Assembly: GCF_002875705.1 (NCBI RefSeq)
Contig: NZ_MCZZ01000111.1
Span: 113,007-177,006, forward strand
Source: Vibrio sp. 10N.261.45.E2
Lineage (GTDB): Bacteria; Pseudomonadota; Gammaproteobacteria; Enterobacterales; Vibrionaceae
DNA length: 64,000 bases
Reading direction: 5' to 3'
The notes below the pieces were generated by a model. It did no database searches, was not told the DNA's origin, and saw only the letters and a program-made list of their open reading frames with translations. The position numbers and the translations under genes were made by a program. This document shows, one piece after another, positions 8,808 through 17,977 of the stretch. Position 1 is the first letter of the stretch; every line of letters begins with the position of its first letter.

Positions 8808-9791
8808 CTATAGCTTCCTTTGTACTATTGGGTCACCGTACAGGTGGCAGTTAGACAAATGCCCAGGGTCGATAGAACGCAGCTTAGTTGGCACCTTAGT
8901 ACACGTTTCATGTACGCGGTCGCAACGAGCTTGGAAACGACACCCTTCAGGAATCTCTAATAAGTTCAGAGGGTTGCCTGGAATACCGGTTAGTTTTGTC
9001 TTTGGCCCTGTCAGTGGAGGGAAAGAACTTCCCAGCCCTTTGGTGTAAGGGTGGTAAGGGTTTTCTAGAATATCTTGTGAGTTAGCCACTTCGATTAGCT
9101 CACCTGAGTACATGATGCCGATACGGTCAGAGAACTCGACCATCAATGACAAGTCATGGGTGATGAACAGAATTGAGAAGCCAAACTCTTCTTTCAGTGC
9201 GTAGATCTTTTGCAGGATTTCGCGTTGCACAACCACATCAAGGGCAGTTGTCGGCTCATCCATAATGATCAGCTTTGGATTCAGTGCTAGCGCGATAGCG
9301 ATAACCAAGCGTTGACGCATGCCGCCAGAGAATTGGTGAGGGTAGTCACTCAATCGGCTCGGGTGAATATCTACGATTTCAAGTAGACCTTCAGCACGCT
9401 GCTTAGCTTGCTCACGAGTCATGTTCGTGTGACGCATGATTACGTCACAGAACTGCTCTTCCATCGGTAGTACTGGGTTGAGTGCGTTCATTGCACTCTG
9501 AAATACCATCGACATCTCGCTCCAACGGAACGCTTGCATACGGTCATCACTGTATTCAAGGATGTTCTCACCGTTGAAGATAACCTCACCACCACTGATG
9601 TAAGCGGGCGGCTTATGAAGACGCATAAGAGAGAAAGCGACTGTTGATTTACCACAGCCAGATTCACCAGCTAGGCCGAATACTTCACCCGGAGCGATAT
9701 CGAAACTTACGTTGTTACACGCACGAACATCGCCAGACTCTGTGATGTAATCCACGCATAAGTTGCGGATAGAAATTAGTGGTTCAGACAT
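8808..9791 (-). CDS. Chitooligosaccharide ABC transporter, ATP-binding protein (OppD-like)
   Basis: A 327-aa ATPase with Walker A GESGCGKST, Q-loop in MVFQSAMNALNP, signature HQFSGGMRQRL and Walker B LIIMDEPTTALD. The C-terminal oligo_HPY segment has a cysteine cluster (GCRFQARC...C...C). It lies 2 bp after the DppC-like permease gene, so the two are translationally close. It should pair with the OppF-like ATPase as an asymmetric dimer under the two permeases. The family also imports peptides; location in the chitin operon supports oligosaccharide uptake. Confidence 0.92.
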   Translation of the reverse strand: MSEPLISIRNLCVDYITESGDVRACNNVSFDIAPGEVFGLAGESGCGKSTVAFSLMRLHKPPAYISGGEVIFNGENILEYSDDRMQAFRWSEMSMVFQSAMNALNPVLPMEEQFCDVIMRHTNMTREQAKQRAEGLLEIVDIHPSRLSDYPHQFSGGMRQRLVIAIALALNPKLIIMDEPTTALDVVVQREILQKIYALKEEFGFSILFITHDLSLMVEFSDRIGIMYSGELIEVANSQDILENPYHPYTKGLGSSFPPLTGPKTKLTGIPGNPLNLLEIPEGCRFQARCDRVHETCTKVPTKLRSIDPGHLSNCHLYGDPIVQRKL

Positions 9792-9793
9792 GA

Positions 9794-10819
9794 TTATTTA
9801 TCTCCGCTCCAAAGTGCATTTTGTGGTGGTAGTTCTGGTTCACGTTCTTCTTTGTCTTGAGCTGCTAGTTTTTTCCAACGCTTCATGCCTTTGTGAGAAC
9901 GCAGTTGCGGGTTAGCAATTTCATCGACAGCAAAGTTAAGCAGAGCAAGACCAGTTACGAGTAATGTCAGTGCGATACAAGGAGCCAACAGTTCCCACCA
10001 AGCGCCAATCAGCATTGATGAAGAGGTTTGAACGTTGTAAAGCATGATGCCCCAGCTGATTGTGTTCGGATCACCAAGACCTAAGAACGAAATCGTTGCT
10101 TCCATCATGATTGCGTACATCACCGAACCGATGAAGCTTGCGCCAACGATAGAGATAAGGTTTGGCAGAATCTCTACGAAGATGATACGGAATGAAGATT
10201 CACCCAATACTTCTGCTGCTTTTACAAATTCTTTTTCACGCAGTGCTAAGGTCTGGGAGCGAACAACACGGGCGCCCCAAGCCCAGGACATAAAGCCAAT
10301 AACCAAGGTTATGGTGAGTGGCCCTGCCTCACCGATAAAGGCTGCTACTACGAACAGTAGTGGGTACTGAGGGATAACCAGCATGATGTTCATTGCGGCT
10401 GTTAGAACGTCATCGACACGGCCGCCGAAGTAACCTGCAGAAACACCAATAACAGTTGCGAGTAAACACACGGTTAGACCCGCACCAAAACCTACAGCAA
10501 GAGATACGCGTGCGCCGTATACCACTTGAGACCAAACGTCACGACCCATACGTGTTGTACCAAGTACGTGGTCTGCCTTTTTAGACATAATCAATGTACG
10601 ACGGTCATCTGCTAGGTTTTGAGCAACCCAGCCATCAGGGTTAGTTTGTGCCGATTTCACCACGAAACCAGGGTATTCGTGTGGGTTACCTGTACGCTTG
10701 TCTGGTACATGTTTGGTGATCAATGGAGCTGCAATCGCGCCAAGAATAAAAATACTTAGGATGATGACGCCTGTTAGGGCCATCGGGTTACGCCAAATGA
10801 GTTTTAGAAAGTCTTTCAT
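9794..10819 (-). CDS. Chitooligosaccharide ABC transporter, permease (DppC-like)
   Basis: A 341-aa inner-membrane permease. It has an N-terminal membrane segment (about 15-35), a periplasmic stretch with DHVLGTTRMGRDVWSQVVYGARVSL, then five more hydrophobic segments. The EAA coupling loop reads REKEFVKAAEVLGESSFRIIFVEILPN. A charged cytoplasmic tail follows residue 300. The gene is 2 bp after the DppB-like permease and 2 bp before the next ATPase, so it is part of one tightly packed transport operon. It forms the heterodimeric channel with the neighbouring permease. Confidence 0.92.
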   Translation of the reverse strand: MKDFLKLIWRNPMALTGVIILSIFILGAIAAPLITKHVPDKRTGNPHEYPGFVVKSAQTNPDGWVAQNLADDRRTLIMSKKADHVLGTTRMGRDVWSQVVYGARVSLAVGFGAGLTVCLLATVIGVSAGYFGGRVDDVLTAAMNIMLVIPQYPLLFVVAAFIGEAGPLTITLVIGFMSWAWGARVVRSQTLALREKEFVKAAEVLGESSFRIIFVEILPNLISIVGASFIGSVMYAIMMEATISFLGLGDPNTISWGIMLYNVQTSSSMLIGAWWELLAPCIALTLLVTGLALLNFAVDEIANPQLRSHKGMKRWKKLAAQDKEEREPELPPQNALWSGDK

Positions 10820-10821
10820 GA

Positions 10822-11808
10822 TTATTTACCACCCTTACGAAGACGAGGGTCAAGAACAACGTAAAGCATGTCTGCAACTAGGTTAAAGAACAGCATGAAT
10901 AGCGTCATGATAAGCAGTTGACCTTGTAGTACTTGGTAATCACGAGCGTTAATTGCGTTGAAAAGTACACTGCCAAGACCTGGGTAGTTGAAGATGATTT
11001 CGATAATTAACTGACCACCGATTGCCATACCTAGCGACATTGAAAGTGCTGTCACACTTGGTAGCATCGCGTTACGAGCCGCGTAGTTGAACACCACTCG
11101 GTTTTCGCTAAGGCCTTTGCCTTTCGCCATGGTGATGTAGTCTTCTGCTAGTAGGTTGATCATGTTGTTACGCATGTTTACTAGGAAGCCACCAATTTGA
11201 ACAACAGAAGCACAGAACAGTGGTAAGAATGCGTGGTAAGCGACATCTTTAATGAATGCCCAGCTTGTCCAGTCAGGCATGGTACCTGCAGTGTAGGCAT
11301 AACCTGTTGGGAACCACTTCAAGCCAATCGCAAAGGTAAATAGTGCAATCATCGCGATAACAACTTGAGGAACGGCTTGAAGAATCAGCATCCCTGGTGT
11401 TACGAAGGCATCGTATTTACTGCCGCGTTTCCACGCTGCGAAAATACCTAGGATTGAACCGATCGAGAAAGAAAGAATAACGGCGGTGCCAGCTAAGAAA
11501 AGCGACCAACCGAATGCTCCACCCAACAGTGTGTTTACAGAAAGTGGGTAGAATTGAATTGATGTACCAAGTTCCCAGCTAAGAATGTTCTTCATGTATG
11601 CTGCGTATTGAACCAGTAAGCCGCCATCAACGAAGCCTAATAGTTCTTTCATTGCAGCAATACGCTCTGGAGTAACTTGTACAGAAGCGTTCGCAAACAT
11701 CATGGTAACTGGGTCACCAGGCATTGCTCTTGGAATAATAAAGTTTAACGTCGCAGCAACTAATAGCGCGACAAAATAAAATGACAAACGTCTTAAAAAA
11801 TAACCCAT
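10822..11808 (-). CDS. Chitooligosaccharide ABC transporter, permease (DppB-like)
   Basis: A 328-aa permease starting MGYFLRRLSFYFVALLVAATLN and carrying the family motif PRAMPGDPV. Six hydrophobic segments are visible. The EAA loop is EDYITMAKGKGLSENRVVFNYAARNAMLP. It is the first gene after the CBP gene, separated by 169 bp containing two hairpins. The gap probably lets the abundant binding protein be made in excess of the membrane components. Its partner is the DppC-like permease 2 bp downstream. Confidence 0.92.
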   Translation of the reverse strand: MGYFLRRLSFYFVALLVAATLNFIIPRAMPGDPVTMMFANASVQVTPERIAAMKELLGFVDGGLLVQYAAYMKNILSWELGTSIQFYPLSVNTLLGGAFGWSLFLAGTAVILSFSIGSILGIFAAWKRGSKYDAFVTPGMLILQAVPQVVIAMIALFTFAIGLKWFPTGYAYTAGTMPDWTSWAFIKDVAYHAFLPLFCASVVQIGGFLVNMRNNMINLLAEDYITMAKGKGLSENRVVFNYAARNAMLPSVTALSMSLGMAIGGQLIIEIIFNYPGLGSVLFNAINARDYQVLQGQLLIMTLFMLFFNLVADMLYVVLDPRLRKGGK

Positions 11809-11880
11809 AACTCACACCTTACTCACCCAGATTGTTTCCCTGTTTCTGGATTCAGGTCGCTCCTAGCGAAATTTGGAACG

Positions 11881-11960
11881 AAAAACCCCCTGACGACTAG
11901 CGCCATACTTTCAATTGAGAGTGTGGGGATTTTTATAAGCGGCGTAAGAGGTTACGCCGC
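11881..11960 (-). terminator. Double hairpin between cbp and permease genes (partial terminator or 3' stabiliser)
   Basis: Read on the minus strand, the first stem is GCGGCGTAA / TTACGCCGC (11939-11960, 9 perfect bp, 4-nt loop). A second, looser pairing joins AAAAATCCCC with GGGGGTTTTT (11881-11935) and ends in a T-run. Placed after an abundant binding-protein gene, this resembles the stabilising or partially terminating hairpins of other binding-protein operons. Confidence 0.6.
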
Positions 11961-11977
11961 AAGGATTGAACGATTAC

Positions 11978-13660
11978 TTATTTAACTGGTTTTAGGTCCA
12001 GTACATGAAGTAGACGCTCTGGAATACCAGCCCAAATGTTTGGACGGCCTTTTGGATTTTCTTCGTTCCACCAACCAGTGAAGCGAGTTGTGTTGTATTG
12101 GTACATGTAAGCACCAGACATCACAGGGATTGTCACTTGGTCTGCAGCGATGATTTGCTGGATACCATGTGCAATATCTAGCTGCTCGTTCTTATCTGCT
12201 GTTTTGTAGAAGCTGTTTAGAAGACCATCTAGCTTTTCGTTTTTGTAGAAGTGCATTGCGAAACGAGGCATACCATCACCAGATTGTAGTGATGAGTTGT
12301 AAGCACTGTTCCAGTACGTGTATGGATCCGCACCGTGGAAGTAGTTTGTGTATGCTACGTCGTATGTACCTTCAAGCATTGCTTGGTTGTATACAGAGAA
12401 ATCTGGCGTACGAGCTTTCGCTTTGATACCGATTTCGTTTAGCTGTTCTACCGCTAGTTGAACTGTGTTGTTGAAGTCAGTCCAGCCGTTTGGCGATTGG
12501 ATCATGAGTTCGAAAGACTTGCCAGATGGAGTGTCAACAAAACCATCTTTGTTTACATCTTTGAAGCCAGCGTCAGCAAGAAGCTTTTTCGCGCCTTCAG
12601 CGTTGTAAGTGTTAAAGCCTTTGTACTTGTCATGAGTTTTTTCATCAGACCAAGCTTCAAACGCGTAACCAAGACCCGATGCGAAATCGTTCACAGTACC
12701 GCCGCCGTAGAATGCGATGTCGATGATAGTTTGACGGTCAAGAGCCATAGAGAAAGCACGACGGAAGTCAACGTTGCTCAACGCTTCATGCTTCGCAGCA
12801 TCAGGGTGTTTGAAGTTAACGATGAATGCCTGTGTACCTGCTGGCGGGTACCAGTAGTGGTGTTTAGGGCTAGCTGCTGCGTATGTACGGTCGATATCTG
12901 GAACGAAAGAAGATGTCCAGTCCATTTCACCGTTTACAACTTTACCTAGGAATTGGTCGTTGTTCGCGATTTGTGGAACACGTAGACAGTCAACATCTAG
13001 GTTGTCAGCATCCCAGTAGTTCGGGTTTGCACACTGGATGTACAGTTGCGCTGTAAACGTATCGATTTCTGTAAATGGACCAGAACCAACTGGATTTTCA
13101 TTGGTAAACGTTGATGGATCTTTAACGTCTTTCCAGATGTGCTTAGGTACTACAGGTACTTTAGCAATCTCATAAGGTACGTTCGAGTTTGCTTCTGTTA
13201 GAGTGAACTTGACTTGGTTGTCGTTCAGTTTTTCTACAGAAGTTACCCAAGAGTTGATACCAGATTGGTCAAGCTCTGGCTTCTCTTTTACAAGGTTGAA
13301 AGAAAAAACAACATCATCAGCAGAGAAAGCTTCTCCGTCAGACCATTTAACACCCTTACGAATGTCGAAAACAACGCTCATCAGATCATCTGACATCTTG
13401 AAGTTTTCAGCTAGACGGAACACTGGAGTGTTACCGTGCATTTCGTTAAATACTACTAGCGGCTCATACATGAAGTCAGTTGTAGTATGTAGGTTAGTAG
13501 CACCAAGGTACGGGTTAAAGTTACGTACGAATGTAGTGTACTCTTTCGGGTGAACGGTCAGTTCACTGCGTTCTGCAGCTGTTGCTACTGATGCAAAACC
13601 TGTTGTAGCAGTTGCAATAATTGCTGTTGCTATTGCTGTTTTTTTTATATTGGCAAGCAT
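11978..13660 (-). CDS. cbp: Periplasmic chitooligosaccharide-binding protein (CBP)
   Basis: A 560-aa solute-binding protein of the SBP_bac_5 (DppA/OppA) family. Residues 1-28 form a signal peptide ending near SVATAA. The mature protein begins at about AERSELTVHPKEY. It captures (GlcNAc)n in the periplasm for the transporter encoded downstream. In V. cholerae the unliganded protein also holds ChiS inactive; the adjacent chiS gene makes the same arrangement likely here. AAGGAACAGCT lies directly before the ATG. It is the first gene of a minus-strand operon of about 13.6 kb. Its upstream region holds the CGTYA array and a structured leader. Confidence 0.94.
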   Translation of the reverse strand: MLANIKKTAIATAIIATATTGFASVATAAERSELTVHPKEYTTFVRNFNPYLGATNLHTTTDFMYEPLVVFNEMHGNTPVFRLAENFKMSDDLMSVVFDIRKGVKWSDGEAFSADDVVFSFNLVKEKPELDQSGINSWVTSVEKLNDNQVKFTLTEANSNVPYEIAKVPVVPKHIWKDVKDPSTFTNENPVGSGPFTEIDTFTAQLYIQCANPNYWDADNLDVDCLRVPQIANNDQFLGKVVNGEMDWTSSFVPDIDRTYAAASPKHHYWYPPAGTQAFIVNFKHPDAAKHEALSNVDFRRAFSMALDRQTIIDIAFYGGGTVNDFASGLGYAFEAWSDEKTHDKYKGFNTYNAEGAKKLLADAGFKDVNKDGFVDTPSGKSFELMIQSPNGWTDFNNTVQLAVEQLNEIGIKAKARTPDFSVYNQAMLEGTYDVAYTNYFHGADPYTYWNSAYNSSLQSGDGMPRFAMHFYKNEKLDGLLNSFYKTADKNEQLDIAHGIQQIIAADQVTIPVMSGAYMYQYNTTRFTGWWNEENPKGRPNIWAGIPERLLHVLDLKPVK

Positions 13661-13746
13661 AGCTGTTCCTTACTATTTGCTTTCATTTCACTAATGGATT
13701 GAATGTTATCTGTCGCTAAATTGTTTAGTAGATACACACTCTGGTT

Positions 13747-13822
13747 AAAGGCCTACCTCTTCTTCGTTGCTCCAGATTCATCGTTGATTCTGAGAAGTGG
13801 TAAGAGTGGCCTGTAGGCCTTT
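13747..13822 (-). other. Inverted repeat in the cbp leader
   Basis: AAAGGCCTAC (13747-13756) and GTAGGCCTTT (13813-13822) are perfect 10-bp arms 56 nt apart. Further internal pairing is possible (CTCTT with AAGAG, CTTC with GAAG). It lies 87-162 bp upstream of the cbp start and probably in the mRNA leader. Confidence 0.5.
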
Positions 13823-13871
13823 GGCAGGAGTAAGAAAACACCTTATCGATGAATTAATCAAACTCGTTTCC

Positions 13872-13919
13872 CGTCAAAAACGTTAAAAACAGATAATGTC
13901 ACGTCATTAACGTCAAAAC
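13872..13919 (-). promoter_or_regulatory. Candidate activator-binding array (four CGTYA boxes) upstream of cbp
   Basis: The plus strand reads CGTCAAAAACGTTAAAAAC at 13872 and CGTCATTAACGTCAAAAC at 13902. Four CGTYA boxes start at 13872, 13881, 13902 and 13911, so the spacing is 9, 21 and 9 bp. The rest of the 711-bp cbp-chiS gap (13661-14371) is AT-rich and contains no convincing ORF. ChiS is known to bind the chb promoter in V. cholerae; assigning these boxes to ChiS is inference. Confidence 0.45.
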
Positions 13920-14312
13920 AGGTGGCTTTGATGGTTTTTTGTGCGCATTTGTTAAGGTGATGTGACTCGCATTTGGTTTTGTAGTTCTGGTTGGCTGTAA
14001 GTGGTTACTAACTTTAAAGGCTTTTTATTATAGTGCTTTACCTAAGCTTGGTATAATTGTAGATCTCGGTCACTTGCTAGTTTTACGTTAAATTTCCCTA
14101 GAAAATTAAATCTGCCGTTCTGTTGTGACTCGCTTCTCAAACTGCAACAAATAGTCGGAAGAATGTGAAATTCAGCCAAGAATAAGGCTCAAAATAGCGA
14201 TTGAACGGGTGTTTGTTTAAGCTTGAGTAACGTGCCATTTCTCTTGTTTAATACAGTAAAAAAAGTGTATTTGAATAGACACGATTGTGCTTTGAGCGAT
14301 ACTAATACTGAC

Positions 14313-14336
14313 AAAAAAGCCCACGCTAGGTGGGCT
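14313..14336 (-). terminator. Rho-independent terminator of chiS
   Basis: Stem AGCCCAC / GTGGGCT with a 5-nt loop. On the minus strand it is followed by a run of Ts, 35 bp past the chiS stop codon. Confidence 0.88.
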
Positions 14337-14371
14337 CCATGATTCAAAGTATCGTGATGTTGGTTCAGGGG

Positions 14372-17300
14372 TTAACTGGTCAGTAGCTTCTGCAGTTTAT
14401 CCCTTAGCATCTCAATGTGGGTTCTTTCAGGAGTTTGTTCTTTACAGTGTTCCAGTATGAACTCGATTGAGCTCAATACCGTTCGCCAGCGAGGCGTTTT
14501 CGGCAGCGTTTCTACACGTAGGTATTTATCCAACGTTCGCGTTTGAAGCGTACTGCGGTCTAAATAGACGCGCCACAAGCCACTCTTCTCGGCGAAAGCA
14601 AACTTGGTTTCACCAGTAACAGACTCCCAGTAGATGATGGCATTAGTCATGGCATCGACCAGCACTTCACGCATCAACTCTTGTTTGTTTTTACCTTCCC
14701 CCGTTGCTTTGTCTGCAAGACGAGTAAATTCTCCGCCAAGCTCTTTCAGCTGCTGTAACTTATCTTTGTCCCCTTCAAACGCATAGCTAGAGAGTGCCTC
14801 AACAGCCGTCTCAAGGTTATTGATTCGGTTTGAGTTAACACCACCACCTACATTAAAGATATACATGGTGTCGAGCCCTGAGCCTTCAGGTAGCTTTAGG
14901 ATGTCACTTGGTATGCGCTGACGTGTGTCATCTATATAGATATCAATATCACCGCAGTAGTGCGCTTGTTCCACCTTAAGGTATTTAGGTGCGATGATCT
15001 CGTCGGCCATAGAGCGCTTAAGTTGTTCTTGTCCACGTCTAAACAGCTTCGCTGCCGCTTCGTTGGCAAAGCGAATACGCTGATCATCGCGAATACAGAT
15101 GATGGCCTCTGGTGCTGATTCTAATTGCTCTAATAAGCGACCTTGTGTTTCTAGTAAGTTAGCTTCAACCATAGCTCGGTGTTTGAGTTCGAGTTGCAAT
15201 TGGTCGTTCTCAAGGCGTCTCTGCTCGGCTTTACTCGCTGATAAGTGTGCCGTAATTCGAGCTGCTAGTTCTTGTTTGTTGAACGGCTTAGACAAGTAGT
15301 CATTGGCACCCGCTTCGAAACCTCGAACACGGTCTTCTGCTTGGTTGAGCGCTGTTAGCATAATGATTGGCAATTGAGCATGGTCATATTGCTTTCGTAG
15401 TGACTCACAAACCTGGTAACCGCTCATGCCTGGCATCATGATGTCGAGTAGAAGCAATTCAGGTTTCTCTTTTTCAATCAGCTCAATAGTTTCAGGGCCA
15501 TCACACGCAGTTCGTACTCGATATCCCTCTAATTTCAAGAAGCTGTCTAGCACTCGTAGGTTAACGGGTTCATCATCGGCGATAACCAATAGCGGACCAT
15601 CTGGGTTCTCACTGATAACACTGTTTTCTTGTTGGCTGTTATCAATTAAATCAGGTGCTTGGAAGTGTGAGTAGCTGCCTGATTCGTTGTAGTTTTTAAG
15701 CTCTTCTTCCGTTGCCAAAGGCAGAGTAAAGCTGAACGTGGTGCCAAGCATCGGCTGACTACTTACGTACAGTGAGCCACCCATTAACTCGATTAGCTGA
15801 CGACTGATCGATAACCCAAGCCCTGCACCTTGGCGGTAGTTACTCGCATCTTGTCCTGCTTGAATCAGAGGTTCGAAGATATGTTCAAGGTACTCAGCCG
15901 GTATGCCCTGTCCAGTATCGACAACTTGAACACGAATGTTGTCGTCAATAACGCTGGCAGAGATAACAATCTTACCTTCGGAAGTGTACTTGATAGCATT
16001 ACCGACCAAGTTATACATCACTTGCTCAAGTCGTTGAGGATCGGATGAAACCAGCCCTAAATCGCTTGGAACTTGGTTAATAATACGGATTGGCTTATTG
16101 CCCAATAGGTGATGAGATAGCTCTAGTACAAGGCTGGTGGCTGCCGACAAATCAACAGCTGATTTCTTAATATCTAAGCTGCCATAGCGCATTTTGTGAT
16201 AATCAAGCAGATCATCAACCAAGGTTGCTAATCGCTGACCACTATTGATGATGATGTCCAACTGGTACTTCTGGTTCGCAGGAATAGGACCGTTCGCACC
16301 GGATATCAACGCCTCAGCGATACCAACCATGCCATGCAGTGGTGTTCTCAACTCGTGTGAAGTCGTGGCTAGGAACTCATCTTTAAGTTTGTTCGCTAGC
16401 TGCAACTCTTCGTTCTGCTTTTGAATGGTCTTAAGGTTGTCTTCAAGCTCATCGTTTTGGCTTTTGATCAGCTGCATTTTTTCACGAATCGAACGCTGCA
16501 TTCTTTCAAAACTGACTGCAAGACGGCCTATCTCATCCTTGCGTTCGGTATTGATCATAGTTTCATCGAGATCGCCAGCAGACACTTTTTCAGCAGCCCA
16601 CGTCAATTTAAGTAGTGGCGATGTAATGAAGTTAGACAGATAGTGCGATGCAACGACTACGAGAATGATCGCCGTTAGCATCACGATCACAAAGATCTTT
16701 TCTAACTGATGAATTCGGGCAAACGCCTCTTTTTCTGGCAGTTCTACGACAAGAGCCCATGTTGCGTATTTGAGCTCAATTGGCGTATAGGCCGCAATGA
16801 TCGCTTGATCTAGTGTGTTGTCGAAGGTGCCAACTGCTGTTTCGCCAGCCAATGCTTTATCAACAACGTCAAGGCTCAAATTGATAGATTCTTGTGAATG
16901 AGCAAGGCTACGTGGCAGGTGATCGTCACCCACAAGTAGCGTTTGAATATTTGAACTCTTGTTGAGATCTGCAATCAGCTTGGTGATGCCATTGATTGGC
17001 AGCCTAAACATCGCGTAGCTGTGAAGGTAGCCTTGCTGAACGATAGGTGCGCCTAACCATGCGGTCTGTTTGTCGTTCTCGTCTTTAAAGTCAGAAACGA
17101 TAACTGGCGTGTAGTCCTCGTTAGATTTACGTCGGTCAGTCACGTCTTTGGCTAGTCGTTGAAAGGTAATACCTAGGTTGGAGTCCTTGTATTTTCCAGT
17201 CAGCAAGTTAGTACCGTAATCGTCATTTTTAAAGACGGAATAAGCAACGTTTCCGTTGATATCAACCAATAGAATATCGTCAAAATCAGAGCGTTTAAGC

Positions 17301-17761
17301 AGCTCTAGGTAAGCATTATGGTAGCGCTTGTGCAGGAGACGATAACGCTCACTGCCAATGAAGCTGCTGGACTCTGGAAGAATTGACGTTTTGATCTGAT
17401 CGCCAGAGCCTTGAATGTAGCGTTGCTGAGCATTACTGCGTGCTTCGTCAATATCTAACCCTAATCGTTGGAAGGCATTGATCAATCCATAGAACCGGCC
17501 GCCACTGGCATTGGCTAATTCTGAGCGAACAAAGCCCATCACTTGTGACTCTTGAGCTTGTAAGTAATCGACAATTTGCTGCTGCTTAGTATCACGAACC
17601 GAAACAAGGTGTGAGGTACTTTGTTCCTGAAGATCCTGACTGTGCGATTGAAGGAAAAATATCGCAATAAGTGTCACAGGGGTAATACTGAGGACAAGAA
17701 ATGCCAGCATTAAGGTATTTTGAAGACGCTTAAACTTCTGCTTACGATAAAATCTAAACAT
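14372..17761 (-). CDS. chiS: ChiS, membrane hybrid sensor kinase regulating chitin utilisation
   Basis: 1129 aa, the same length as V. cholerae ChiS. There are two membrane segments (about 16-37 and 352-374) flanking a periplasmic sensor domain. A HAMP domain (375-428) and a coiled segment follow. The HisKA site is H469 in TTSHELRTP, the HATPase has N-, G1- and G2-boxes (QVVDTGQGIP, GAGLGLSI), and the receiver's phosphorylatable Asp is D773 in LLLDIMMPGMSG. After residue 850 come a PAS-like segment and a C-terminal region matching in position the cryptic DNA-binding domain of V. cholerae ChiS. That protein binds the chb promoter directly and is restrained by unliganded CBP. The ribosome binding site is weak: AAGGA lies about 16 nt from the ATG. 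Confidence 0.95.
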   Translation of the reverse strand: MFRFYRKQKFKRLQNTLMLAFLVLSITPVTLIAIFFLQSHSQDLQEQSTSHLVSVRDTKQQQIVDYLQAQESQVMGFVRSELANASGGRFYGLINAFQRLGLDIDEARSNAQQRYIQGSGDQIKTSILPESSSFIGSERYRLLHKRYHNAYLELLKRSDFDDILLVDINGNVAYSVFKNDDYGTNLLTGKYKDSNLGITFQRLAKDVTDRRKSNEDYTPVIVSDFKDENDKQTAWLGAPIVQQGYLHSYAMFRLPINGITKLIADLNKSSNIQTLLVGDDHLPRSLAHSQESINLSLDVVDKALAGETAVGTFDNTLDQAIIAAYTPIELKYATWALVVELPEKEAFARIHQLEKIFVIVMLTAIILVVVASHYLSNFITSPLLKLTWAAEKVSAGDLDETMINTERKDEIGRLAVSFERMQRSIREKMQLIKSQNDELEDNLKTIQKQNEELQLANKLKDEFLATTSHELRTPLHGMVGIAEALISGANGPIPANQKYQLDIIINSGQRLATLVDDLLDYHKMRYGSLDIKKSAVDLSAATSLVLELSHHLLGNKPIRIINQVPSDLGLVSSDPQRLEQVMYNLVGNAIKYTSEGKIVISASVIDDNIRVQVVDTGQGIPAEYLEHIFEPLIQAGQDASNYRQGAGLGLSISRQLIELMGGSLYVSSQPMLGTTFSFTLPLATEEELKNYNESGSYSHFQAPDLIDNSQQENSVISENPDGPLLVIADDEPVNLRVLDSFLKLEGYRVRTACDGPETIELIEKEKPELLLLDIMMPGMSGYQVCESLRKQYDHAQLPIIMLTALNQAEDRVRGFEAGANDYLSKPFNKQELAARITAHLSASKAEQRRLENDQLQLELKHRAMVEANLLETQGRLLEQLESAPEAIICIRDDQRIRFANEAAAKLFRRGQEQLKRSMADEIIAPKYLKVEQAHYCGDIDIYIDDTRQRIPSDILKLPEGSGLDTMYIFNVGGGVNSNRINNLETAVEALSSYAFEGDKDKLQQLKELGGEFTRLADKATGEGKNKQELMREVLVDAMTNAIIYWESVTGETKFAFAEKSGLWRVYLDRSTLQTRTLDKYLRVETLPKTPRWRTVLSSIEFILEHCKEQTPERTHIEMLRDKLQKLLTS

Positions 17762-17940
17762 AAATTGGGTACTACTTTCCTTTGATGTACTGCTAAAAGG
17801 GGCGAAAACAAGTACAGAGAATAGAATTAACGGGTTCCAATTTAACGAAATTAACGAGTTTTTTTACTTTGACAAGTAAGTGGTATTTAAAGCGTGTGCA
17901 AAAGCTCATTTTTATAGAGTTTTGACAAAAATATGAACAG

Positions 17941-17967
17941 ACAGCGCAGATAATGAACCTGCGCTGT
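17941..17967 (-). terminator. Hairpin downstream of rsmC
   Basis: Perfect 9-bp stem ACAGCGCAG / CTGCGCTGT with a 9-nt loop, 11 bp after the rsmC stop. The minus-strand U-tract (ATATTTTTG) comes 8 nt later, so termination may be inefficient. Confidence 0.6.
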
Positions 17968-17977
17968 GCTAGATGGG

